In this document: piece by piece, positions 25,194 through 33,824 of the stretch | Layout of the letters: every line of letters starts with the position of its first letter | Position numbering within the stretch: the first letter of the stretch is position 1 | Assembly: GCF_000147075.1 (NCBI RefSeq) | Contig: NC_014484.1 | Location: forward strand, 1,567,501 to 1,631,500 | Source of the DNA: Spirochaeta thermophila DSM 6192 | Lineage (GTDB): Bacteria > Spirochaetota > Spirochaetia > Winmispirales > Winmispiraceae | DNA: 64,000 nucleotides | Reading direction: 5' to 3' | Translations under genes and position numbers: made by a program | The notes under the pieces: generated by a model | Seen by the model: only the letters and a program-made list of their open reading frames with translations | Database searches by the model: none | Told to the model about the DNA's origin: nothing

Positions 25194-26876
25194 TTACCCG
25201 CCACAGGAGCCCCTCACGTCCTCCATTCCACAGAACGGATCCACGGGGTTTCTCCCCCGGAACTCCCTCCTCCCCATGAGGAGATCGACCAGCACCTTGA
25301 GGCCCACCTCAGCCGGGGAATACACGTTCACATACGTCCCCACCGTGGGCGCCTCGAAGAGGAAATACGGACTGCTCAGGGAAATCATCACCGTGGGGAT
25401 GTCGTCCCAGAAGCGCCACATCGATCGGAATGCTCCCCCATGCAACTCCGCCCAGGGGATCGAAGCCCGCCCTTCACTCATGAAGGTGTAGTGATCGAGC
25501 AGGTAGATGGCCAGATCGTAGAGATCAGGATCGGGGAGCACATCCGCCTCCATCCTGGTCACCCAGAACCCCTCCTGCTCGAGATAGTCCTTGAAGGGGG
25601 TGAACCCCGAAGGCCCGAAGACCTCGGGAGGCCGGCTCTCCAGCAGGAGCACCCGACGGTACCGCTGCGGCGAGATGGGCAGGATATCGTTCTCGTGCTT
25701 CACCAGCGTGATGGACGAGGCGAAACACTCCTCGGCCCACCGGGCGTGTTCCTCCCTCGACGCCCTCGCCTCTTCCATGAGCCCTCTCACGTGCGAGGAC
25801 CAGTCCTCAACGCGGTGAAGGCCGAGCGCCGCCTTCCAGGCGAGGATACGCAACACCGCCTCGTCCAACCGCTCGGGAGCCACCCGCCCCGACTTCACTG
25901 CATCGAGGACGATCTGGACATCTTCCTCAGGATCCTCGGAAAAGAGTATGATATCGCATCCCGCATCGAGGGCCCGGGGCAGGAGATCCTCCCTCTTCCC
26001 CTGTGAGGCGAAACCCGCCATGGGGGTGGCATCCGAAATCACCACGCCATTGAAACCCAGGCGCTCCCGAAGGAATGTGATCGTGAGATCCCCCGAGAGA
26101 GAGGCCGGCACGAAACGATCGGGACCGTCCACGAGCGCAGGGGCGCAGATGTGGGCGCTCATGATGCTCTGCACTCCGGCCTGTATCACCCCTCGGTAGA
26201 CCTCACCGTAGCTCGCCTCCCACACATCGCGGGAAAGGCTGTTGCACGACGTCACCAGGTGCTGATCGCGATCGTCCACCCCGTCTCCCGGCCAGTGCTT
26301 CGCACAGGCCCCCATCCCCTCTTCCTGGAGCACCCTGACGTAGACCTCGGAGAGACGCCTCACCATGTCGGCATCGCTCCCGAAGGTCCTCGTTCCGGTG
26401 ATGGTACTCCTGAAGTTGTAGTTTATATCCACCACGGGGGAGAAGGTCACATTGTAGCCCAGGGCCCGCCCCTCCCTGGCAGCGATACGGGCCATCCTCT
26501 CCACATCCCTGAGGGGATCGGACGATGCGGCCACCCCCATCTGTGTCTGGAATTCGCTCCCCTCATCACCGATCTTGACCGCAAAGAAGGAAAACTCGAG
26601 GTCGCCGGTGAGGAGGAGGGGGACGCGTGAGTGTTCCTGGAGGAACACGGCCGAGGAAGCGAGCGTCTCCCACGAGACTCCGTTCGGGAATCTATGGATC
26701 CCTCCGGGCTTGAGTCCCAGGACGTACTGCATCTTCTCCTCGGAGAGCTCGTCGCACAGCAGGACGAAGACCTGACCGACCTTCTCTTCGAGAGAGAGGG
26801 ATCGGAACGTCTCCTCCACCCAACGCCGGTCCTGAGGAGAAAGAGAAAACGGTGCTCGGCTCATCCACTCCATCAT
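25194..26876 (-). CDS. GH3-family beta-glycosidase, NagZ-like architecture
   Basis: 560 aa, start with AAGGAGAG five bases upstream. A single GH3 barrel domain carries KHWPGDGVDDRDQH, the position of the Asp-His acid/base dyad of NagZ-type enzymes. The nucleophile Asp lies in GVVISDATPM. A shorter alpha/beta domain follows (about residue 370 on). No signal peptide is present. NagZ-type enzymes act on N-acetylglucosaminides, but relatives in glycan operons also act as beta-glucosidases, so the substrate is left open. Its start lies about 20 bp after the AraC gene stop. Confidence 0.82.
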   Translation of the reverse strand: MMEWMSRAPFSLSPQDRRWVEETFRSLSLEEKVGQVFVLLCDELSEEKMQYVLGLKPGGIHRFPNGVSWETLASSAVFLQEHSRVPLLLTGDLEFSFFAVKIGDEGSEFQTQMGVAASSDPLRDVERMARIAAREGRALGYNVTFSPVVDINYNFRSTITGTRTFGSDADMVRRLSEVYVRVLQEEGMGACAKHWPGDGVDDRDQHLVTSCNSLSRDVWEASYGEVYRGVIQAGVQSIMSAHICAPALVDGPDRFVPASLSGDLTITFLRERLGFNGVVISDATPMAGFASQGKREDLLPRALDAGCDIILFSEDPEEDVQIVLDAVKSGRVAPERLDEAVLRILAWKAALGLHRVEDWSSHVRGLMEEARASREEHARWAEECFASSITLVKHENDILPISPQRYRRVLLLESRPPEVFGPSGFTPFKDYLEQEGFWVTRMEADVLPDPDLYDLAIYLLDHYTFMSEGRASIPWAELHGGAFRSMWRFWDDIPTVMISLSSPYFLFEAPTVGTYVNVYSPAEVGLKVLVDLLMGRREFRGRNPVDPFCGMEDVRGSCGG

Positions 26877-26895
26877 GGTATCTCTCCTTGAAAAA

Positions 26896-27858
26896 TTATC
26901 TTAATCGGTCCTCTTCGGAGGACACATACCGCTCGAGAAGACGAAACGCCTTCTTCCTGGACAGGGGGTTGTACACAGAGTGAGGCGGGGGGGCCAGTCG
27001 CTCCATGGTACTGGAACGCCACGCAGAGGGGGTCGATCCATAGAACTTCCTGAACGACGTCTCATACGCCTTCACACTGGGAAACCCATAGTCCATCGCG
27101 ATCTCCGTGATGGTGCGGGAACTCGTGATGAGATCCCGCAACGATTTCTGCAGACGTACCATCTGCAGGTAATCTTTGAAGGCAAGCCCTACCTTCTCGT
27201 GGAAAAACCTGGAAAGGTAGCTGGGATGCACCCCTTCCCGCTCGGCGAGTTCGGAAAGGGAGATACGATCCATGTAGTGGGTGTCCAAGTATTTGAGTAT
27301 GCGCGCCACTCTCGAGAAGTATCTCATGCTCTCCTCGATCTGCGACCTGTCCACCCGCATCTCCCTCTCCCCCACCCTGAACTCCGAGACGAGGAGCGAG
27401 AGGATGCGAAACACCCTTTCCATCATCCTGAGGCGTGCACCCTCCTCTGTCTTCCGGGACATGGCCATGAGGGAGGCGAGTTCCGTCCTCAACCTTCGAT
27501 ACTTCTCTTGGTCCTTCCCCTCTCTCGAGAGCGTGGAGTTACAGAGGAATCGCATCTGCGAGAACCCGGGTTCCCACTGATCGGCGTAGAGCACATCCAT
27601 CTGGAACACGAGGACGATATTCTGATCACCCATGGAATGGGTGAAGTGGAGCTCCTCGCCATGCACCAGTACCACGTCGTCGATCCCGCATACGTACTGG
27701 TTTCCCTCCACCTGCACCAGGATACTCCCGTCCAGCACGAAAAGCATCTCCAACTCCTTGTGGAGATGGAACCCGCACTCCCTCACGTTGTGGAGGAACA
27801 CCTTGAACGGAAGGTGCTCCTTGTACTCCACGTTCTCTATGTAGAAAAGACCTTCCAT
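26896..27858 (-). CDS. AraC-family transcriptional regulator
   Basis: 320 aa from ATG 27858 (MEGLFYIENVEY). An N-terminal cupin sugar-sensing domain holds histidines in FHLHKELEMLFVLDG. The C-terminal 100 residues have two helix-turn-helix units (ISLSELAEREGVHPSYLSRF and RTITEIAMDYGFPSVKAYE, followed by SFRKFYGSTPSAWR). It heads the GH3-esterase-GH3 operon and most likely activates it in response to an oligosaccharide. GGGAG precedes the ATG, but the TATAAT box lies only nine bases upstream of the start codon. Confidence 0.88.
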   Translation of the reverse strand: MEGLFYIENVEYKEHLPFKVFLHNVRECGFHLHKELEMLFVLDGSILVQVEGNQYVCGIDDVVLVHGEELHFTHSMGDQNIVLVFQMDVLYADQWEPGFSQMRFLCNSTLSREGKDQEKYRRLRTELASLMAMSRKTEEGARLRMMERVFRILSLLVSEFRVGEREMRVDRSQIEESMRYFSRVARILKYLDTHYMDRISLSELAEREGVHPSYLSRFFHEKVGLAFKDYLQMVRLQKSLRDLITSSRTITEIAMDYGFPSVKAYETSFRKFYGSTPSAWRSSTMERLAPPPHSVYNPLSRKKAFRLLERYVSSEEDRLR

Positions 27859-27867
27859 AGCGCTCCC

Positions 27868-27897
27868 ATTATATAACCATATGGGAGAACCCATATG
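27868..27897 (-). promoter_or_regulatory. AraC-gene promoter with perfect inverted repeat
   Basis: On the minus strand TATAAT occupies 27873-27868. CATATGGGAGAACCCATATG at 27878-27897 is a perfect inverted repeat with eight-base arms and a four-base centre, covering the -35 region. It is a candidate autoregulatory site. Bases 27898-28083 up to the MFS promoter show no gene. Confidence 0.6.
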
Positions 27898-28083
27898 AGT
27901 TCTACCACACAGAGCACCCCACAGCACATATCATAACTCACCGGGTACTCAGGGAAAGAAAGTATACAAGTCCTTCCCCGCCCCTGTCTCTCCTCTTTTT
28001 TACATGCTATCAAGGCGTTCCTTTACCGGAGCCGTGACCGGCGACGAGACGAAATGCGTCGGCCGTTCATCAACGCTCCATCA

Positions 28084-28112
28084 TTGACAACAAAAAACGA
28101 CTAGGCTATATG
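28084..28112 (+). promoter_or_regulatory. Promoter of the MFS transporter gene
   Basis: TTGACA at 28084-28089, 17-bp spacer, TATATG at 28107-28112. The GTG start lies 51 bp downstream behind GGAGG. Confidence 0.65.
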
Positions 28113-28163
28113 CTCTTTCTCCTTTATAACCCTGTAAGCATACCCAATGCGGAGGTAGCACGA

Positions 28164-29357
28164 GTGAAGCACCAGATCCGATCGTCCCTCGGAGGTCCAC
28201 TTTTTCTGAGCGCCATGGCGGTCCAGTTCCTCATATCCACCAGCACCTTCATGCTGTTCACCGCGCTCCCGCTCTACTTCCAGACCCAAGGGGCACCCAA
28301 GACAGTGGCCGGGCTCTCCACCACGCTCTTCGCGATCGCCGCGCTCCTCGCCCGTCCCCTGGGAGGCGTACTCTTCGATCGGTACGATCGGACGCTCGTA
28401 TTCCATCTCGGAGTGGGAACCCTGATAGGCGCCACATCCCTCATGGCCCTGCCCGCCGGGATCCCCTACCTCCTCACCTGCCGGCTCTTGCAGGGAGTGG
28501 GATTTTCCCTGTTCACCACCGGGATGGGAGTCCTCCTCCCCGACTTCGTGCCCCAGGGCCGCGTGCTCCAGGCCATAGCCATTCAGGGCCTCGTCGCGTC
28601 CCTGGGCCCTGCCCTCGGAGGACCGCTCGCCGTACAACTCCTGCCCGCCGGATTCGAGCTGGTGGTCGTGACCTCCACGCTCATCGGCATCGCGGGAATG
28701 GCTCTGGCCGTCCCCACCTTCCCCCGCACACCATCCTCACGCGATGGAGAAGGAAGCGCATCCTCCCAGGATCTTCCCCACAGACTCTGGTCCCGCCTAT
28801 TCCACAAGGAGGCTCTCGCCCCTTCCGCCTTCGCCCTGCTCCTGGGCCTGAGCTACGGCGCGGCCCTCACCTTCATTCCCGGCTATGCACTCACCAGGGG
28901 CATACCCAACGGCGGCCTCTTCTTCACCAGCTTCACCCTGGCCGTCGTACTCACCCGACTCTTCTTCGGAAAGGTACAGGGCGACCTCTCTCTCCTCACG
29001 TCGGGATCCTTCATCGTGAGCGGCATCTCGTTTCTCCTCCTCATCCCACTTTCCGGTTACCTGCACCTTCTCGTCTCGGGGTTCCTCTACGGTGCAGGGT
29101 ATGGCGTGGCCTTTCCCATCCTCAACACAGGGGCGCTCATGAGCGCAGCACACCATCGGAGGGGTGCCGCCGCCTCCACCTTCTTCACCGCCATGGACGC
29201 GGGCGTAGCCACAGGGTCACTCGCCGCAGGCGGAATCGCACAGATGTGCGGATTCCCCGCCGTGTACCTCACCCTGGGGATAGGGCTCCTGGGAGGAGGC
29301 GCTGCACTCCTCCTCCCGGAGGTACGGGGGGCGAGATTTCTCCGCACCCTCGACTAG
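28164..29357 (+). CDS. Major facilitator superfamily transporter
   Basis: 397 aa from GTG 28164, chosen because GCGGAGG lies about ten bases upstream. Twelve hydrophobic helices are evident. The loop 2-3 motif appears as ARPLGGVLFDRYDRTLVF near residue 70. A small charged loop after helix 6 (PSSRDGEGSASSQDLP) divides the halves. The family exports drugs or sugars, or imports small solutes; the substrate cannot be read. It is single-gene and convergent with the ABC ATPase gene, with 3 bp between stops. Confidence 0.82.
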   Translation: MKHQIRSSLGGPLFLSAMAVQFLISTSTFMLFTALPLYFQTQGAPKTVAGLSTTLFAIAALLARPLGGVLFDRYDRTLVFHLGVGTLIGATSLMALPAGIPYLLTCRLLQGVGFSLFTTGMGVLLPDFVPQGRVLQAIAIQGLVASLGPALGGPLAVQLLPAGFELVVVTSTLIGIAGMALAVPTFPRTPSSRDGEGSASSQDLPHRLWSRLFHKEALAPSAFALLLGLSYGAALTFIPGYALTRGIPNGGLFFTSFTLAVVLTRLFFGKVQGDLSLLTSGSFIVSGISFLLLIPLSGYLHLLVSGFLYGAGYGVAFPILNTGALMSAAHHRRGAAASTFFTAMDAGVATGSLAAGGIAQMCGFPAVYLTLGIGLLGGGAALLLPEVRGARFLRTLD

Positions 29358-29360
29358 CTG

Positions 29361-30158
29361 TTACTCGAGACTCCACTCGGCCATGAGCCTGGGAACATCA
29401 GCGAGAAGGCTCTTCGTGTACTCGTGTCGGGGGGCCTCTATCACCCGTTTCGCATCACCTTCCTCGCATATCTTTCCCCTGTGCATGATGGCGATCCGAT
29501 CGCTCACATAGTAGGCAAGCCCCAGGTCATGCGTGATGAACACGATCGTCGTACCCCGTTCCTTCCTGAGGGAAAGCAACATGTCGAGTATCGTCGAGCG
29601 GGAACAGGCGTCTATCATGGACGTGGGCTCATCGGCGATGAGTACCCTCGGTTTGATGATGAACACCCGGGCGATCATGAGACGCTGCATCTGCCCGCCC
29701 GAGAGCTCGAATGGATACTTGTTGTAGATCTCGTGATAGGGGAGGTTTACGAAGGAGCACGCCTCCTCCTTGATCCTGCGCGCCTCTTGTTCCGAGGCCT
29801 GAATACCCGCCACCTTGAGACAGTCCTGGAGGAACCTGTCGACCCTGAAGAACTGATTGAAGGACGCGAAAGGGTCCTGGAAGATGGCCTGGACCTCGCT
29901 CCAGTAGGCCCTCCTCTCCCGCTGGCCTCGCAACCGCAACACCTCTCCCCTGTAGCGCACCTCACCGGAGCTCGGCCTGAGGAGCCCCAGGAATATCTTG
30001 GCCAGGGTGGTCTTACCGCTCCCGCTCTCCCCCACTATGGAGACGATCTCCCCTTCACGGAACCCTATGTTCACGTGGTCCACGGCGGCGAACCTTCGCC
30101 GCCCTATACCGAAATAGCGGGTGAGATCCACCCCTTCGAGCACGTATTCATTCCCCAT
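29361..30158 (-). CDS. Oligopeptide/oligosaccharide ABC transporter ATPase (OppF/DppF type)
   Basis: About 265 aa from ATG 30158 (an in-frame ATG at 30164 is the alternative). Walker A is [10 protein letters not shown], signature [13 protein letters not shown], Walker [10 protein letters not shown], and the switch His is in [12 protein letters not shown]. The [12 protein letters not shown] variant is the form seen in dipeptide-type transporters that import beta-oligosaccharides in Thermotoga; transferring that substrate here is inference. The partner ATPase upstream is truncated, and no permease or binding protein is present, so this transporter cannot work from this locus alone. Confidence 0.85.
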   Translation of the reverse strand: MGNEYVLEGVDLTRYFGIGRRRFAAVDHVNIGFREGEIVSIVGESGSGKTTLAKIFLGLLRPSSGEVRYRGEVLRLRGQRERRAYWSEVQAIFQDPFASFNQFFRVDRFLQDCLKVAGIQASEQEARRIKEEACSFVNLPYHEIYNKYPFELSGGQMQRLMIARVFIIKPRVLIADEPTSMIDACSRSTILDMLLSLRKERGTTIVFITHDLGLAYYVSDRIAIMHRGKICEEGDAKRVIEAPRHEYTKSLLADVPRLMAEWSLE

Positions 30159-30645
30159 GTGCATACCTCTCCTTGAGATCTTCTACATCGATGAGACATC
30201 TGTACATCCTCTTTCCTACGGGCCGCTCCGCCACCGCATGTTCCCTGCACGCGTCAAAGGCGTATGGGCACCTGTCGGCGAACCGGCATCCCCTTATCTC
30301 CTCCTTGAGGTTCGGCGGAGCACCCGGAATCGTTCGAATCGTGCGGGAGGAACTCATGAACTCCTCGTCCGGCACCAGGATGGAACCCATGAGGGCGTGG
30401 GAATAGGGATGAAGGGGATCGAATATCACCTCCCGGGCCGTCCCCTTCTCCACCAGCTGCCCGGCGTACATCACGGCGATGTCGTCCGCCACATGGTAGA
30501 GGAGTGGAAGCTCATGGGTGATGAAGATCATGGCCTTGATCACGCGCTCTCTCATGAGCAGCCTGAGCATCCGGATGACCGCCTTCTGGGAAGAGACGTC
30601 GAGTGCAGAGGAACACCACATGTTCCTGGAAACACAGCCATTCTC
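30148..30645 (-). pseudogene. Beheaded OppD-type ABC ATPase
   Basis: Only the C-terminal half is present. The frame begins around [20 protein letters not shown], the D-loop just after Walker B. It continues through [20 protein letters not shown] (switch His) and the OppD-type C-terminal [17 protein letters not shown] cysteine cluster. Walker A, Q-loop, signature and Walker B are missing. The boundary with unrelated sequence lies near 30615-30645. The stop overlaps the start of the OppF-type gene, as in an intact opp operon. This is the scar of a deletion or rearrangement. Confidence 0.8.
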
Positions 30646-30672
30646 CTGCCTCCTTCCTCAGCCGTCTTCCCT

Positions 30673-30684
30673 TTTGTTAACAAA
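30673..30684. promoter_or_regulatory. Palindrome TTTGTTAACAAA
   Basis: Perfect 12-base palindrome in the AT-rich gap between the OppD remnant and the HTH regulator gene. It could be a repressor site that once served the transporter operon or now serves the regulator. No second copy was noticed in the window. Confidence 0.4.
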
Positions 30685-30779
30685 TATGTTGGATGGTTTT
30701 TTACCTCGACATGAGGATCTCGTCGTGAGCAGGTACATTTCCGAAAATATGATAAATATCCGGTCTAAACTGTAGCAGG

Positions 30780-30808
30780 TTGTCACGGAGCAAAATAAAG
30801 AGTATAAT
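30780..30808 (+). promoter_or_regulatory. Promoter of the arabinan-locus HTH regulator
   Basis: TTGTCA at 30780-30785, exact 17-bp spacer, perfect TATAAT at 30803-30808. Only eight bases separate it from ATG 30817, and there is no Shine-Dalgarno sequence, so the transcript is probably leaderless. Confidence 0.7.
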
Positions 30809-30816
30809 AAAAGATC

Positions 30817-31758
30817 ATGGAGAGAAGTGAAAAATTCTTACTCATCAACAGTTACGAAGATGCCCGCATCCTCAAGGCGCTTTCTTCGGAGATACGGATC
30901 AACATCCTCAACCTGCTGACCACCGAAACCCTGAATGTGAATCAGATCGCCGAGCGTCTCAAGCTCCCACAATCCACCGTGGCGACCAATATCGCCATCC
31001 TGGAAAAGGCGGGGCTCATCGAAACCGAGATAGTGAACGGCAAGAAGGGGAATCAGAAGCTCTGCCGCACCCGCTATGAGGAAATCATGGTCCAGTTCAT
31101 CACGGAAAAGAAGCCTGAAGAGGACAACACCATAGAAGTGGAAATGCCCATAGGCCTCTATACCAATTTCCACGTGACGCCACCGTGCGGCCTGTGCTCC
31201 TCGGAAAGCATCATCGGCTATCTCGATGTGCCGGACTCGTTCCTCCTTCCCGAGAGAGCGAAAGCCGCCCTCCTGTGGTTCGAGACCGGATGGGTGGAAT
31301 ATCAATTTCCGAACAACAGCCTCTACCGGAAAGAGCCGCTCCAGAGCCTCGAAGTGAGTATGGAACTCTCCTCCGAGATACCCGGCACGAACAAACAGTG
31401 GCCCTCAGACATCACGGTATGGATCAACAACGAAGAGATAGGAACCTGGGAATGTCCGGGGGACTTCGGCGACAAGCGGGGGAAATATACCCCCGAATGG
31501 TGGAAGCTGGAGGGATCCCAGTACGGCCTGCTCAAGAACTGGAGCATCACCGAATCGGGAGCCTATATCGACGGGGTGAAGGTCTCCGACATAACCCTCA
31601 GCGATCTCGATATTTCGAAACACCACTCCATCAGGGTGAAGGTGGGAGTCAAGGAAGAAGCCTCCCATCCCGGAGGGGTGAACATCTTCGGACGGGGCTT
31701 CGGTAACTACGACCAGGGAGTCGTCTTGAGGCTCTATTTCAAGAATTCCAGAGGATAG
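30817..31758 (+). CDS. ArsR-like winged-helix regulator with large C-terminal domain
   Basis: 313 aa. Residues 10-90 form a winged helix (ALSSEIRINILNLLTT, LNVNQIAERLKLPQSTVATN). The remaining 220 residues are a beta-rich domain without metal-sensor motifs, beginning after TPPCGLCSSE and containing VTWIN-like strands (DITVWINNEEIGTWECPG). Similar two-domain regulators sit next to glycosidase genes in Firmicutes. A sugar-sensing role for the C-terminal domain is inferred. The gene directly precedes the GH127 gene on the same strand, with a 48-bp gap holding only a weak hairpin. Confidence 0.75.
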   Translation: MERSEKFLLINSYEDARILKALSSEIRINILNLLTTETLNVNQIAERLKLPQSTVATNIAILEKAGLIETEIVNGKKGNQKLCRTRYEEIMVQFITEKKPEEDNTIEVEMPIGLYTNFHVTPPCGLCSSESIIGYLDVPDSFLLPERAKAALLWFETGWVEYQFPNNSLYRKEPLQSLEVSMELSSEIPGTNKQWPSDITVWINNEEIGTWECPGDFGDKRGKYTPEWWKLEGSQYGLLKNWSITESGAYIDGVKVSDITLSDLDISKHHSIRVKVGVKEEASHPGGVNIFGRGFGNYDQGVVLRLYFKNSRG

Positions 31759-31806
31759 GGAAACCACCGCAGATGGTTTTCTCTCTACTCGAAAAGAGCA
31801 CTCACC

Positions 31807-33738
31807 ATGAGTACCATGCCGCACACCTTTTTCCTTCCCAGGTACGTGCACCTCACCTCAGGATGTATGGCACGACCCCACAGGACCGTGATAGAGAAGG
31901 TGATTCCCTACCAGGAGAAGGTACTCAGAGACGAGGTGCCCGATGCCCCGAGCCACGCGATAGAGAACTTCAGGATCGCCGCAGGAGAATCGTCGGGGGA
32001 ATTCCAGGGGATGGTCTTCCAGGACAGCGACGTGGCGAAGTGGCTGGAGGCGACCGCCTATTCTCTCATGGTCCGGCCGGATCCCGATCTTGAGAGGCGG
32101 GCCGACGAGGTGATCTCCCTCATAGGAAAGGCCCAACTGCCTGACGGGTACCTCAACACCTATTTCATCCTCACGGACATCGAAAAACGGTGGACCAACC
32201 TCGCGGAGTGCCACGAGCTCTACTGTGCAGGCCACATGCTCGAGGCGGCCATCGCCTACTTTCAGGCCACGGGAAAGAGGGAGCTCCTCGACATCATGCT
32301 CCGGTTCGTGGATCACATCGACTCCCGGTTCGGTCCAGAAGAAGGAAAACTGAAGGGATACCCAGGACATCAGGAGATAGAGCTCGCCCTCCTCAAGCTG
32401 TACGAACTCACAGGAGAAAAGCGGCATCTCGACCTCGCTTCGTTCTTCATCGAGGAGCGGGGTAGGCAACCGCATTACTTCGAGTGGGAATGGGAAAAGC
32501 GTGGGAGGACGTCCTTCTGGCCCAGATTCAGAGAGCTCGGTCATGAATACTCGCAATCCCATATCCCCGTGAGAGAACAAAGGGAGGCGGTCGGGCATGC
32601 GGTGAGAGCGATGTACATGTACACAGCCCTCGCGGATCTCGCACGCATCACAGGAGATACCCTGCTATGGGAAACAGCGCAGGCACTCTGGAAGGATGTC
32701 ACCCGCAGGAAGATGTACCTCACCGGAGGGATAGGCGCCTCGGCTTTCGGGGAATCCTTCAGCATCGCCTATGACCTCCCCAACGATCGCGCGTACAACG
32801 AGACGTGTGCATCCATCGGGCTCTTCTTCTGGGCCTCGAGGATGTTGCGGAAGGAAATCGATGCCGAGTATTCGGATGTGATGGAGCTCGCGCTCTACAA
32901 TGGAATCCTCTCCGGGATGTCACTCGACGGATCGAGATTCTTCTATGTGAACCCCCTCGAAGTGTGGCCAGAAGCATGCAGACACCGGGAGGATCTGAGA
33001 CACGTCATGACCACACGTCAGAAATGGTTCGGCTGTGCCTGCTGCCCACCGAACCTCGCACGTCTTCTCGCCTCCATCGGGGGGTATTACTACTCAAGAT
33101 CCGGCTCCTCGCTCTTCGTGCACTTCTACGGATCCAGCAATCTCACCATCGAGGACTGGGGAGTCACAGTGGAGCAGGAGACGGAGTATCCCTGGGACGG
33201 GGAGGTGAAGCTTTCCGTGATCGCTCGGGAGCCGAGGGAGTTCACGCTTTCCCTCCGCATACCCGGATGGTGCAATGACTTCTCGTTGGAGATGAACGGA
33301 GAAGCCTATACGTCGACACCCGAAAGAGGTTATGTAGCGATCCGGCGCACATGGAACGGCCGCGATACGGTGAGGCTCCGCCTCTCCATGCCGGTGATGA
33401 AGATCTACGCTTCTCCGGCCGTTCGTGAGAACGTGGGAAAGATCGCGTTGAAACGGGGGCCTGTGATCTATTGCCTCGAGGAAGTGGACAATGGGAAGGA
33501 TCTCCAGGCCCTTGCAATCAAGAGGGACTCCTCCCCTGTCGCCCGCTACGAATCCTCGCTCCTGGGTGGGCTCACCACCATCACGGCCGAGGGAGTCCGG
33601 CTCACGGCGGACGACTCAGCCGCCCCGTATCACACGACTCCTCCCACGCGGTCTCCCGCATACCTCGTCTTCATCCCCTACTATGCCTGGAACAACAGAG
33701 GAGAGGGTGAAATGCGTGTGTGGATACGAGAAGAATAG
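31807..33738 (+). CDS. GH127 beta-L-arabinofuranosidase
   Basis: 643 aa without signal peptide, the usual length for GH127. The Zn/thiolate catalytic centre seen in Bifidobacterium HypBA1 is present: the Glu and Cys of YNETCASIG and the double cysteine of FGCACCPPNLAR, where the first Cys is the nucleophile in the studied enzyme. The alpha/alpha barrel begins with WLEATAYSLM and NLAECHELYCAGHMLEAA. It removes beta-linked L-arabinofuranose in the cytoplasm. The start lacks a clear ribosome site; co-transcription with the upstream regulator is likely. Confidence 0.9.
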   Translation: MSTMPHTFFLPRYVHLTSGCMARPHRTVIEKVIPYQEKVLRDEVPDAPSHAIENFRIAAGESSGEFQGMVFQDSDVAKWLEATAYSLMVRPDPDLERRADEVISLIGKAQLPDGYLNTYFILTDIEKRWTNLAECHELYCAGHMLEAAIAYFQATGKRELLDIMLRFVDHIDSRFGPEEGKLKGYPGHQEIELALLKLYELTGEKRHLDLASFFIEERGRQPHYFEWEWEKRGRTSFWPRFRELGHEYSQSHIPVREQREAVGHAVRAMYMYTALADLARITGDTLLWETAQALWKDVTRRKMYLTGGIGASAFGESFSIAYDLPNDRAYNETCASIGLFFWASRMLRKEIDAEYSDVMELALYNGILSGMSLDGSRFFYVNPLEVWPEACRHREDLRHVMTTRQKWFGCACCPPNLARLLASIGGYYYSRSGSSLFVHFYGSSNLTIEDWGVTVEQETEYPWDGEVKLSVIAREPREFTLSLRIPGWCNDFSLEMNGEAYTSTPERGYVAIRRTWNGRDTVRLRLSMPVMKIYASPAVRENVGKIALKRGPVIYCLEEVDNGKDLQALAIKRDSSPVARYESSLLGGLTTITAEGVRLTADDSAAPYHTTPPTRSPAYLVFIPYYAWNNRGEGEMRVWIREE

Positions 33739-33767
33739 GCATTCAGCAGGACGTGCAGCCATGAGAT

Positions 33768-33796
33768 GAGGCCGCCCACTGGGGCGGCCTCTTTTT
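33768..33796 (+). terminator. Intrinsic terminator after GH127
   Basis: Perfect 10-bp stem GAGGCCGCCC/GGGCGGCCTC with an ACTG loop, followed by TTTTT. It also lies between the convergent GH127 and GH43 genes. Confidence 0.85.
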
Positions 33797-33824
33797 CAAA
33801 CATCAAGGAAAGGTATCCTGTGTG

